DNA of 46,395 bases from Solirubrobacter ginsenosidimutans (GTDB lineage Bacteria > Actinomycetota > Thermoleophilia > Solirubrobacterales > Solirubrobacteraceae), in the NCBI RefSeq assembly GCF_027587205.1, contig NZ_JAPDOD010000062.1, positions 1-46,395 on the forward strand, written 5' to 3'. Below the pieces are notes generated by a model. It saw nothing but the letters and a program-made list of their open reading frames with translations, was not told where the DNA came from and did no database searches. Position numbers and translations under genes: made by a program. Positions 1 through 7,695 of the stretch are shown here, one piece after another; positions within the stretch are counted from its first letter, which is position 1, and each line of letters starts with the position of its first letter.

Positions 1-488
1 CGGGCGGCGGGCCTGGCGGCGCGCGCGACCGGCTTGGCGGCCGGCTTGGGCTCGCCGGCGGCGGGCTTGGTCGCGCGCGCGACCGGGACCTGCTCGACGG
101 GCGGCGGGGTCTCGCTGTCGACCTTGCGGGCGACGGTCGGGTCGGTGCCCTCGACGGGCTGATGGTCCTCGCCGGCGGCGGCGCGGGCCGCGGTCGCCGG
201 CTGCGCCTCGACGGGTCCCGTGGGCTGGCCGGCCGCGACGCGCGCGGCGGCCTTGTCGGCCTCGACCTCCTCGGCATCGCCGGGGTGGGTCACCCGCGGG
301 GCGCGGGCGACCGGCATCGCGACCGCCGGCGCTTGCGCCATGGCGCCCTTCGCGAGAGCGCCGCCGTCGTGCTTCTTCTCCGGCGCGTCGCCTCCGCCCG
401 CGCCCCCGCCGGCGGGGGAGTCGCCGCCGGATGAGGCGCGCGCGACACGGCGCTTGGGCTTGACGGGCTTGGCGTGGTCCGTGCTCAT
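1..488 (-). CDS. eCIS-associated protein with DUF4157-type N-terminal motif (partial)
   Basis: The last eCIS gene visible; its ATG overlaps the ATPase stop as ATGA, and it runs off the left edge without a stop. About 162 residues are visible. The segment is rich in Ala, Pro, Lys and Gly and looks disordered. At about residues 62-80 it reads THPGDAEEVEADKAAARVA, which resembles the PGD..E.EADRVA motif that precedes the DUF4157 metalloprotease-like domain of eCIS-associated proteins (family knowledge). The rest is low-complexity P/A/K/V linker with repeated PVARA units. By position next to the loading ATPase it is a candidate cargo or cargo-adaptor protein. The domain that would confirm this lies outside the window, so the assignment rests on the motif and the context. 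Confidence 0.6.
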   Translation of the reverse strand, partial: MSTDHAKPVKPKRRVARASSGGDSPAGGGAGGGDAPEKKHDGGALAKGAMAQAPAVAMPVARAPRVTHPGDAEEVEADKAAARVAAGQPTGPVEAQPATAARAAAGEDHQPVEGTDPTVARKVDSETPPPVEQVPVARATKPAAGEPKPAAKPVARAARPAA

Positions 489-2557
489 GAGAGCGCCTCC
501 AGGAACGCTTCGATGCCGCGCTCGGGTGCGGCGTGGCCGTCGCGGTCGAGCGGAGAGACGGCGCCGGCCTTGCCGTACTCGGCGCTTACCGCGCGTTCGA
601 CGTCGGTGGTCGCGACGTTGCCGTCGCGGTCGAGCGCGAGGAGCGTCGCCGAGAGCGCCGCGTTGCGGATCTGGCCGCCGGAGAGGACGCACCGCTCGGA
701 GATCTCGTCGAGGCGGCGCGCGTCGGCGGTGTGGCCCTCGGGCAGATGCAGCGCCCAGATCTCGCGCCGCTCGAGCGGGCCGGGCTCGACGAAGCTGACG
801 ACGACGTCCATCCGGCGCGAGAACGCCGGGTCGATCCGGTCGGCCGCGTTGGTCGTGACGGCGACGATCCCCTGGTAGGACTCCAGCCGCTGCAGCAGGT
901 AGTTGGTCTCGAGGTTGGCGAAACGGTCGTTGGCGGAGCGCACCTCGGTGCGGGCGCCGAGCAGCGCGTCGCCCTCGTCGATCAGCAGAAGCACGTCGAG
1001 CTCTTCGGCGGTCGAGAGGATCCGGTGGAGGTTCTTCTCGGTCTCGCCGACGTACTTGTTCACGACGGCGGCGAGGTCGACCCGGAAGAGGTCCATGCCC
1101 AGCTCGGCGGCCAGGATCCGCGCTGCCATCGTCTTGCCCGTGCCGCTCGCTCCTGTGAACAATGCGCGCACGCCGCGGGTCGCACCCGCACGCAGCGACG
1201 GCGCGAGCCGCTCGAGGATCCGCTCGCGGTGACGGCAGCGGCGCTCGAGCTCGAGCAGCCGCGCGCCGGTCCGCTCGCTCACGACCAGCGACTCCCACGT
1301 CCCGGCCGGCTCGACGTGCGTGGCGAGCGTCTCCAGCCGCTGGCGGTTCAGGCTCCGGCACGCCTGGCGCACATCGGCGGCGCCGACCTGCTCGCGCCGC
1401 TCCAGCGCGGCGATCGCGCGCGCCTCGGTCGCGACGCGGCGCAGATGCCCGGCGGGCAGCAGGAACCGCTCGGCGAGCTCCTCGACCGGCTGGGCGGGCA
1501 GCGCGCCCTCCCACAGCCGCAGGCGCTCGTCGAAGCCCTCGGGCGGCAGCTCGAGCGTGACCGAGCGCAGCATCGCCTGGCCGCGCACGCCGCCCTCGCC
1601 CGCCAGCACCGCGGCGAGCGGGCCGTCGTAGCCGGGAGGCGAGGCGAGCGTCGCGGTCTCCCCCGGCGCGAGGTCGAGCACCACCATCGGTAGCGCGCCC
1701 AGCGCCGTGCACAACGGCCCCACCCGCCTCCATGACGCCTCGTCGGCGGCGGTCTCGCCGTCGACGCGCAGCACCGCGACCCCGAGCGAGCGGGCGACGG
1801 CGCCGACGACCTCCTCGCGGTCGCTGCCGCGCATCCCGCGGACCACGAGCGTCGAGGCGCGCTCGCGCGCGAGCACCGCCGGCAGCTCGTGCACGCGGGC
1901 GGCGACGCCAGGCGCGAGCACGAGCTCCCGCGCGTCAGGAAGCTCCCACCGCAGCTCCATCCCGGGCTCGGGCGCGACTGCCGCGAACCCGCGGATCGCT
2001 TCCCATAGCCCGCTCGGAACGCGCAGCACCCACTGCGAACGGGGGACTCGTGGATCGGCGGCCTCGACGAGCCCGGCGTCCAGCAACCGCCGCCCGAGCG
2101 CCCAATGGTCGACGCCGACGACGCGCCCGAGCGTCTCGAGCATCGCCGTGCGCGCGCCTCCTGGCTGCAGGTCCGAGAGCAGCTCCGCGAACCGCGAGTC
2201 CTCCTCGGCCAGCCCGGCGGTCAGCAGCGCCATCCGGTCGTCGAGGTCGAGCACCCCGGCGCGGGCGAGCGCGACCAGCGGCGGCGGGCGCTCCGCCGGC
2301 GCCTCGCGCTCCCACTCGCTCAGCGCCCGCGGCCACCACGCCACGGTCTCCTCCCACCCGAGCCCGTCCGGGAGGTAGGGAGCCATCGTCTGGAGGTGCC
2401 CGCGCAGGAACGGGTAGCGGGCGAAGAGCTCGTCGGCGTCGCCGCCGCCGAGCGCGCCCAAACCGCGCGCGTAGACGATCACGCGATAGACGGCGGCGTG
2501 CACGTTGACGGCGAAGTGCGACGCGGGCGAGAGCTCCAGGGCGGCGAACGGGTTCAC
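485..2557 (-). CDS. AAA+ ATPase of the contractile injection system (Pvc15-like)
   Basis: A 690-aa protein starting at a GTG that overlaps the upstream stop (GTGA); the longer open frame upstream is only a shadow of the neighbouring gene. Residues 1-200 are a helical N-terminal region. Residues about 235-400 look like a degenerate first ATPase lobe with no Walker motifs. A full AAA+ module follows: Walker A GASGTGKT (469-476), KYVGETEK, Walker B LLLIDEGD (523-530), sensor-1 VTTN (567-570) and an arginine-finger segment FSRRMD (579-584). Cytoplasmic ATPases of this type are present in nearly all eCIS operons and are thought to help assembly or cargo loading (family knowledge). It overlaps the genes on both sides by 4 nt, so its synthesis is probably coupled to the structural genes. 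Confidence 0.93.
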   Translation of the reverse strand: MNPFAALELSPASHFAVNVHAAVYRVIVYARGLGALGGGDADELFARYPFLRGHLQTMAPYLPDGLGWEETVAWWPRALSEWEREAPAERPPPLVALARAGVLDLDDRMALLTAGLAEEDSRFAELLSDLQPGGARTAMLETLGRVVGVDHWALGRRLLDAGLVEAADPRVPRSQWVLRVPSGLWEAIRGFAAVAPEPGMELRWELPDARELVLAPGVAARVHELPAVLARERASTLVVRGMRGSDREEVVGAVARSLGVAVLRVDGETAADEASWRRVGPLCTALGALPMVVLDLAPGETATLASPPGYDGPLAAVLAGEGGVRGQAMLRSVTLELPPEGFDERLRLWEGALPAQPVEELAERFLLPAGHLRRVATEARAIAALERREQVGAADVRQACRSLNRQRLETLATHVEPAGTWESLVVSERTGARLLELERRCRHRERILERLAPSLRAGATRGVRALFTGASGTGKTMAARILAAELGMDLFRVDLAAVVNKYVGETEKNLHRILSTAEELDVLLLIDEGDALLGARTEVRSANDRFANLETNYLLQRLESYQGIVAVTTNAADRIDPAFSRRMDVVVSFVEPGPLERREIWALHLPEGHTADARRLDEISERCVLSGGQIRNAALSATLLALDRDGNVATTDVERAVSAEYGKAGAVSPLDRDGHAAPERGIEAFLEALS

Positions 2558-4155
2558 AGGGCGTCCTCGAAGTGGAGGCGGATCACGCGTCCGTAAAAAG
2601 GCATCCAGCCGGGATCGGCGTCGAGTCCGGCGCGCCGGACGCGCAACGAGATCGCGTCGAGCGTCAGGACGACGTCGACGTGGGTGCGGGTGACGTGGAC
2701 CGTCCCCCACCGGATGAGCAGCTCCGCCGCGACCGCGTCGCCGTCCACCTCCAGCGCCTCGGCGAGCCGCGCGCGGACGGCGGGGAGCGAGCGTGTGAGC
2801 CACCCCCGCGTGTATGGCGAATGCAGGGCGACGCCGGGCTCGCGGCCGGCGAGCAGCGCGAGCACCTCCCACACCGCGTCGGGGGGCGGGTCGCCGAGCA
2901 GGTCGCGTGCGAGTGCCTCGAGCACCCCCCACGCCCCGAGCTCGGCCGCCACGCGCTCGTCGTCCGGAAGGTCGAGCCAGGCGATCGCGTTGACGAGCAT
3001 GAAGACACCGGCCAAGCCGGTGGTGACGCCGTCCTCCCAGGCGGCCGCGTCAGCGCGCGGCGGCGGCGAGGAGCGCGCGGTCCGGGCCGGCGGCGCGGGC
3101 GGAGCGTCGCGGGACGCGGTCGTCTGTGCCTCGGCGACCGTGTCTGCCGCCGCCGGGTCGAGCGGCCGTGGCGGCCGTGGCTCGACCGGGTCCACGTGCC
3201 CCGGCGCGGAGGGCGTCCGTGGAGCGGTCGCGGCGGAGTCGCTCGCGGCCGGGACGCTGCGATCCAACGCCCGGCGCAGCATCGGCGCCGAGCGGCGCAA
3301 CTCGCCGGCGAACGCCTCGCCGCGCGCGCTCGCGGGCCGAGCGTGCAGGCGCAGGGCCGTGCGGAGCAGCAGCCGTCGCGCGTCGGCGAGCCGGACGCCG
3401 CCCTCGCCCGACGCGGGCGCGGGCGCGCGGGCGCCCGTCACGTCTGGCGCCGCCGCGGGCGCCCGGGTGAGCGCGGCCGGCGTCTCCCGGCGGGTCAAGC
3501 GCGGGTACTCCGGGCGCTCGTCGGCGCCGGTCTCGGGCGCACCCGGCGCGCCGGGCTCGAAGCCACCGGGAGCGAACGCCGCCGCGAGCTCGACCGCCAC
3601 CGCCGCCAGCGCCGGCGCGTCGTGCGCGCGGGCCAGCGCGTGCAGCACGGTCACGACGTCGTCAGCGTCGAAGGTTTCCAGCACGGCGGCCGCGCGGTCC
3701 CACGCGTGCAACTCGGCGAGGACCGCCGGGGCCGCCTCGGGCTGTCCCGCGAGCAAGTCCGCCGGCGTCGAGCCGAACCGCCCCAGCAGCAACCGCCACC
3801 ACCAGCGCCGCCCGGCGGCGCCCCGCGCGAGGTCCGCCGCGAGGCAGGCCAGCAGCTCGGCCTCGTCGCGAAAGAGGACCGCTTCGGCGCCCTCTGCGAC
3901 GACGCCGTTCTCGGGGCGTGCCGCCCGCGCGGCGAGCTCGGCGAGGCGTGCCCGGCACGCGTGATCCCAGCCGGCGCCACTGAGCGGCGCGTCGACATCG
4001 GCGCGCCGGACGACGAGCACGGCGGCGGGCGCGAGCTCGCGCGGGCGGATCTCCGCGGCCCGCACGCGGCTCTCCAGCGCGCTGCGCAACGCCGGGGTAT
4101 CCCGCGGCACGCCGCGGGTCGCGAGCCGCCCGACCTCGGCGGCCGGCAGCGTCAC
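2554..4155 (-). CDS. eCIS protein of unknown role, tape-measure candidate
   Basis: A 533-aa protein starting at GTG inside the upstream stop (GTGA). The N-terminal third is Ala/Arg-rich and helical, the middle (about 215-375) is Pro/Ala-rich and probably disordered, and the C-terminal 160 residues look folded, ending with LRVRRAGLDADPGWMPFYGR and a short strand. The gene sits directly before the ATPase, where Pvc-type clusters carry the tape-measure gene (Pvc14), and the alternating hydrophobic C-terminus with a W-P pair is loosely similar to the CIS tape-measure family. I recognise no firm domain. Role by position and size is inference; it could equally be a cluster-specific assembly factor. 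Confidence 0.72.
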   Translation of the reverse strand: MTLPAAEVGRLATRGVPRDTPALRSALESRVRAAEIRPRELAPAAVLVVRRADVDAPLSGAGWDHACRARLAELAARAARPENGVVAEGAEAVLFRDEAELLACLAADLARGAAGRRWWWRLLLGRFGSTPADLLAGQPEAAPAVLAELHAWDRAAAVLETFDADDVVTVLHALARAHDAPALAAVAVELAAAFAPGGFEPGAPGAPETGADERPEYPRLTRRETPAALTRAPAAAPDVTGARAPAPASGEGGVRLADARRLLLRTALRLHARPASARGEAFAGELRRSAPMLRRALDRSVPAASDSAATAPRTPSAPGHVDPVEPRPPRPLDPAAADTVAEAQTTASRDAPPAPPARTARSSPPPRADAAAWEDGVTTGLAGVFMLVNAIAWLDLPDDERVAAELGAWGVLEALARDLLGDPPPDAVWEVLALLAGREPGVALHSPYTRGWLTRSLPAVRARLAEALEVDGDAVAAELLIRWGTVHVTRTHVDVVLTLDAISLRVRRAGLDADPGWMPFYGRVIRLHFEDAL

Positions 4156-5948
4156 GGGCCGCCCTCGAGCACGTCGGTCGCCTCGATGTGTTCCGCGTTC
4201 GCGCGCAACGTGACGCGGAAGTTCGGCGCCAGCGCGATCCGGGGTCCGACGGCGACCCGCGCCGAGAGCGACACCTCGCGCTCCTCGCCCGGCTGCATCG
4301 CTTCGAGCACCGGCGGGTCCAGGTGCACGTCCACGAGCCCGCCCGCCAGCTCGGCGTCCGCCTCGAGCGCGACGTCGGCCGTGGTGTTGAGGTCCGAGCG
4401 GACCGTGTAGGTGACATTGACGACCCGCCCGCCCGCCGGGCGCTGCTCGGAGCGCGTGAGCTGCAGGTCGCCGGCGAGCGACTTCGCGGGCAGCACGGGC
4501 AGCGAGACCACCTGCTCGCTCCCGCCCGCGCGCACTCGGACGTCCAGGCGCTCGCCGCCGTCCGGGATGTCGAGTGGCGGCAGCGTCACCTCGACCGCGT
4601 CGTCGGAGAGCTTGCGGACCTCCGCCTTGACGTCGCCCACGAAGACCGCGGCCTTGTCGATCCCGGCGCCGCGCAGGATCACGCGCTCGTCGGCCGCGAC
4701 CGCCCGCGACGGCTCGACGGACCGCAGCCGGAAATCCCCGTACCAGTAGTCCGGGGCGAGGTAGCGCGAGAGGAAGACCGTCTCGGTGACGTTGTCGCCG
4801 ACGGCGAGCGAGTAGAACCAGATCAGCTCACCCGCGGCGACGTCGATCGGCGGGTACGCGAGCGAGTCGCGCACGAGGCGCTCGATCCGGTCCGGCGCGA
4901 GCCAGCCGCCCCAGACGTACGACATGCCGGTGGCGAAGGCCCCGTAGTCGAACGAGTCCGGGAGCAGCCCGGCGGCGGGCAGGAAGCGCATGTACTGCCG
5001 CGCCTGCAGGGAGCCGGCGTCGGGGCGTGTGGCGAGCTCTCGGGCCTGGGTCTGGAACTGCGCGCTGGCCGCCACCCGGAGCGCGGTCCGGCGCGGCCGC
5101 TGGAACGCGGCCCACACGTCCGACGGCGAGGTCAGCGGGACCGGCGTGCGGCTCGCGGCCGGCCCGTCGAGGAACTCGATCTGCCCGCCCGACCACGCCA
5201 CGACCGCGATCGGGACGTCGCAGTCGGTCAGGCGCCCGAGGCCGCGCAGCGTCGCCAGCGCGCCGGGGTGCTCCGTGGACGAGGGCGTCGGGTTCTCGTC
5301 CGCGATCAGGCCGGTGTCCAGCAACAGGTGCGCGAGCACGTTGCGGGTGCGCAGCCGCGCGGCGCTGCCGGCCGCCGCCAGCAGGGCCGAACGCGCGTCC
5401 TCGTCGAGGCCGGAGCTGTCCGCCATGCCCGCGATGTCGAGCGCGACGAGCCGGAACGCCACCCCTTCGACCGTGTAGCGGGCGCCGCAGTCGGCCGCGA
5501 CGCCGCCTGCGCCGAAGCCGACGGCGGCCGCGCGCCCACTCGGGCCCGCGGCCTGCGAAATCGTGAGCAGGTAGAAGCCGGTGCCGCTGACGACCGGCGC
5601 CGTCGGCACGCTCGCGCAGGGGGCGAACGCCGACGCGCCGCCGGAGGCGTCGCCCGTCGCGCTGACGACGAGCGCCACATCCACCGCCGTGCCCAGCTCG
5701 ATCACGTCGCCCAGCGCGTCCAGCGCCAGGCCGGGCTCGACGTGCACCGAACGCCGGTCGCTGCCGGTGAGGACGCCGAGCCCCCCGACGACACCCCAGC
5801 CCTGCGCGCGGCCGAGGCGCCGGCGGTGCTCCAGCCCGGCACGCTGCTCGTCGCGCAGGTCCTCGGCGGTCAGGACGCGGCCGTTGAAGAAGTTGACGTT
5901 GTCGATGCCGTCGTCCAGGACGGGCGTGTTGAGTGCGATCCCGGTCAT
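4152..5948 (-). CDS. eCIS baseplate-periphery protein with N-terminal FFNGR..LxxEDxRxEQ module
   Basis: A 598-aa protein beginning with ATG one base after the stop of the preceding gene. Residues about 18-90 (NFFNGRVLTAEDLRDEQ, then GVVGGLGV and VEPGLALDALGDVI) form a module that recurs in the gene just upstream. A long mixed middle region follows. The last 200 residues are beta-rich, with a segment resembling an IPT/TIG or other Ig-like fold (VILRGAGIDKAAVFVGDV). This composition fits a structural or fibre-network protein on the baseplate outside. I know no named function. It overlaps the next gene by 4 nt. Confidence 0.75.
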   Translation of the reverse strand: MTGIALNTPVLDDGIDNVNFFNGRVLTAEDLRDEQRAGLEHRRRLGRAQGWGVVGGLGVLTGSDRRSVHVEPGLALDALGDVIELGTAVDVALVVSATGDASGGASAFAPCASVPTAPVVSGTGFYLLTISQAAGPSGRAAAVGFGAGGVAADCGARYTVEGVAFRLVALDIAGMADSSGLDEDARSALLAAAGSAARLRTRNVLAHLLLDTGLIADENPTPSSTEHPGALATLRGLGRLTDCDVPIAVVAWSGGQIEFLDGPAASRTPVPLTSPSDVWAAFQRPRRTALRVAASAQFQTQARELATRPDAGSLQARQYMRFLPAAGLLPDSFDYGAFATGMSYVWGGWLAPDRIERLVRDSLAYPPIDVAAGELIWFYSLAVGDNVTETVFLSRYLAPDYWYGDFRLRSVEPSRAVAADERVILRGAGIDKAAVFVGDVKAEVRKLSDDAVEVTLPPLDIPDGGERLDVRVRAGGSEQVVSLPVLPAKSLAGDLQLTRSEQRPAGGRVVNVTYTVRSDLNTTADVALEADAELAGGLVDVHLDPPVLEAMQPGEEREVSLSARVAVGPRIALAPNFRVTLRANAEHIEATDVLEGGP

Positions 5949-5949
5949 G

Positions 5950-7695
5950 TCAGCCGTTCTGGTCGTGGTCCAGGTCGCGGTCGCGGACGAACCGGGTCAC
6001 CGTCGTCAGCCGCGAGCGCCGGACCGCGCGCTCGCCGAGACCCTCGTAGGTGATCGAGTTCGCCTTGGCGTATTCCTCCACGGTCACGCCGGAGTCGAGC
6101 GTGATGGCGCGCAGCGTGAAGGTGAACCGCAGGTGTCCGTGGGGTTCCTTCGGCGGGGTGACCACCAGCGTGAACACGTTGCGATGCGGGTTGCCGACGA
6201 TGTCGATGTTGAGGGCCTCCAGGAACGGCGCCTTGTCGGTCTCCGCCGCCACCTGGAGGTTGTCCGTGCCGACCTTCTCGACCGCGACCGGGTTGTCCGG
6301 CGCTTCGAGGTTGAACCAGATCTCGTAGCGCCGCTCGTCGAGCTTGGTGATCGTCGCGAACGGCAGCACCCGCGCCACGGTGGGCGCGTCGGGCACCGCG
6401 ATCGTCGCCGGCGCCCAGCGCTCCCCGTTGAACACGAGCGCGTTGCCGGGCTGCGGCTTGTCGTCGGCCACCGGGTTGCCCTGGAGCCCGACGACGCTCG
6501 GGTTCGGGTACGTGCCGGCGAGATCGCCGCCGGCGGCGTCGCCCACCCGCAGGACGTTGGCGAGCTGCCCGAGGGTGACGGCGTCCTGGGTGTCGACCGC
6601 GTCGGCGAGGCCCGTCAGCCGGTGCGTGCCGGCCTTCAGGTCGCCGCTGAGCGCCCGGGACCCGTCGACGAGCAGGTACTGCGTGTGGTCGTCGTCGCCG
6701 AGCCCCGTGAGTTGGCCGTGATCGGTGATCGGCGCCTTCGGCACCCACAGCGCGCCGTCGTAGGTCAGGACCTCGCCCGCGTCGGTGCCCGCGGTGTCGA
6801 CGTCGAGGAGGTCGTCGAGGATCCGCACCTCCTCGGTCTCCGCCGCGGTCAGCCGCATCAGCCACTCCTGCAGGAAGCGGGTGCTGAGCAGCAGCGGCCG
6901 GTCGGCGTCGTCGACGGCGGGCGGCCCGGCGACCGAGAGCGTGCCGTCCTCGAGCAGGTCGACGTCGACGTCGATGCGGGCGAGCAGCACGCACGTCTCG
7001 TCTCCCGGCGCCAGGCAGGGATGCTGGGAGAGCTCGGGGCGCAGGCGCACGATCCAGTCGGCGACGAGCTCGCGGATCTCCTCGAGCGCGACGGGCTCCT
7101 CGGGCGGCGACCATGGCGGCGAGCCCGTGTCGTCGACGTGCACGATCTGGTCGAGCAGGTCGCCGAGCCCTGGTCCGGCCGTCTCGCCACCCGCTGCGGG
7201 CGGGGAGAACGCGAACTTGAGCTCGAAGCCGTCGGTGATCCGCGAAGCGGCCATCGACTCCTCGTCGGACTGACAAGGCTCCGACGGCAGCGGCACCTTG
7301 TCGGTCTCGCACTCGCGGTAGCAGAGGACGACGTAGAGCCCGAGGCCGCCCTGACCGGGTGACCCGCTGAGGTGCGCCAGCACCTCGGTGCGGTTGCGTG
7401 CGACCCAGTCGTCGAGGTTCGCGCACTGGTCCGACGGGACGCAGATGAACCGCCCGGCGCCGTCGACGGCGAGCCCGGGCCGGACGACCACGCGCCCCTG
7501 GTCGAACGCCACCGCGAGGCCGGCGACCGTCCCGTAGCCGTGCAGCGCGCGCACGGCTCGGTGGTCGCGCTCGCGCAGGTAGAACTGCTCCTGGCGGAAC
7601 TCGTCCTCGCCCAGCACGAGCCCGAGCGCGTAGTTCACGCGCTTGCGGGGGTCCAGCGACCCGCCCGTGCAGGCGCTCGCCGTGAAGTCGTTCAT
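5950..7695 (-). CDS. Putative eCIS tail fibre / receptor-binding protein
   Basis: A 581-aa protein whose ATG lies 4 nt inside the upstream stop. Residues about 19-90 (VNYALGLVLGEDEFRQEQ, then GTVAGLAV and VRPGLAVDGAGRFI) repeat the adaptor-like module of the next gene. The centre holds the classic fibre motif LTGLGDDDHTQYLLVDGSRA followed by LSGDLKAGTHRLTGLADAVD and a DAVTLGQLAN coil, seen in phage tail fibres and collars (family knowledge). A Cys-containing segment (CYRECETDK and EPCQSDEE) lies before it. The C-terminal 150 residues are beta-rich. Position after tail protein I matches the fibre gene of phage tails. The target is unknown. Confidence 0.8.
   Translation of the reverse strand: MNDFTASACTGGSLDPRKRVNYALGLVLGEDEFRQEQFYLRERDHRAVRALHGYGTVAGLAVAFDQGRVVVRPGLAVDGAGRFICVPSDQCANLDDWVARNRTEVLAHLSGSPGQGGLGLYVVLCYRECETDKVPLPSEPCQSDEESMAASRITDGFELKFAFSPPAAGGETAGPGLGDLLDQIVHVDDTGSPPWSPPEEPVALEEIRELVADWIVRLRPELSQHPCLAPGDETCVLLARIDVDVDLLEDGTLSVAGPPAVDDADRPLLLSTRFLQEWLMRLTAAETEEVRILDDLLDVDTAGTDAGEVLTYDGALWVPKAPITDHGQLTGLGDDDHTQYLLVDGSRALSGDLKAGTHRLTGLADAVDTQDAVTLGQLANVLRVGDAAGGDLAGTYPNPSVVGLQGNPVADDKPQPGNALVFNGERWAPATIAVPDAPTVARVLPFATITKLDERRYEIWFNLEAPDNPVAVEKVGTDNLQVAAETDKAPFLEALNIDIVGNPHRNVFTLVVTPPKEPHGHLRFTFTLRAITLDSGVTVEEYAKANSITYEGLGERAVRRSRLTTVTRFVRDRDLDHDQNG

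Noticed and set aside
2572..4410. Long plus-strand open frames antisense to the eCIS genes (several over 500 codons)
   Set aside because: GC-rich DNA leaves these frames open by chance; their Arg/Gly/Ala-rich translations show no domains while the opposite strand has clear families.
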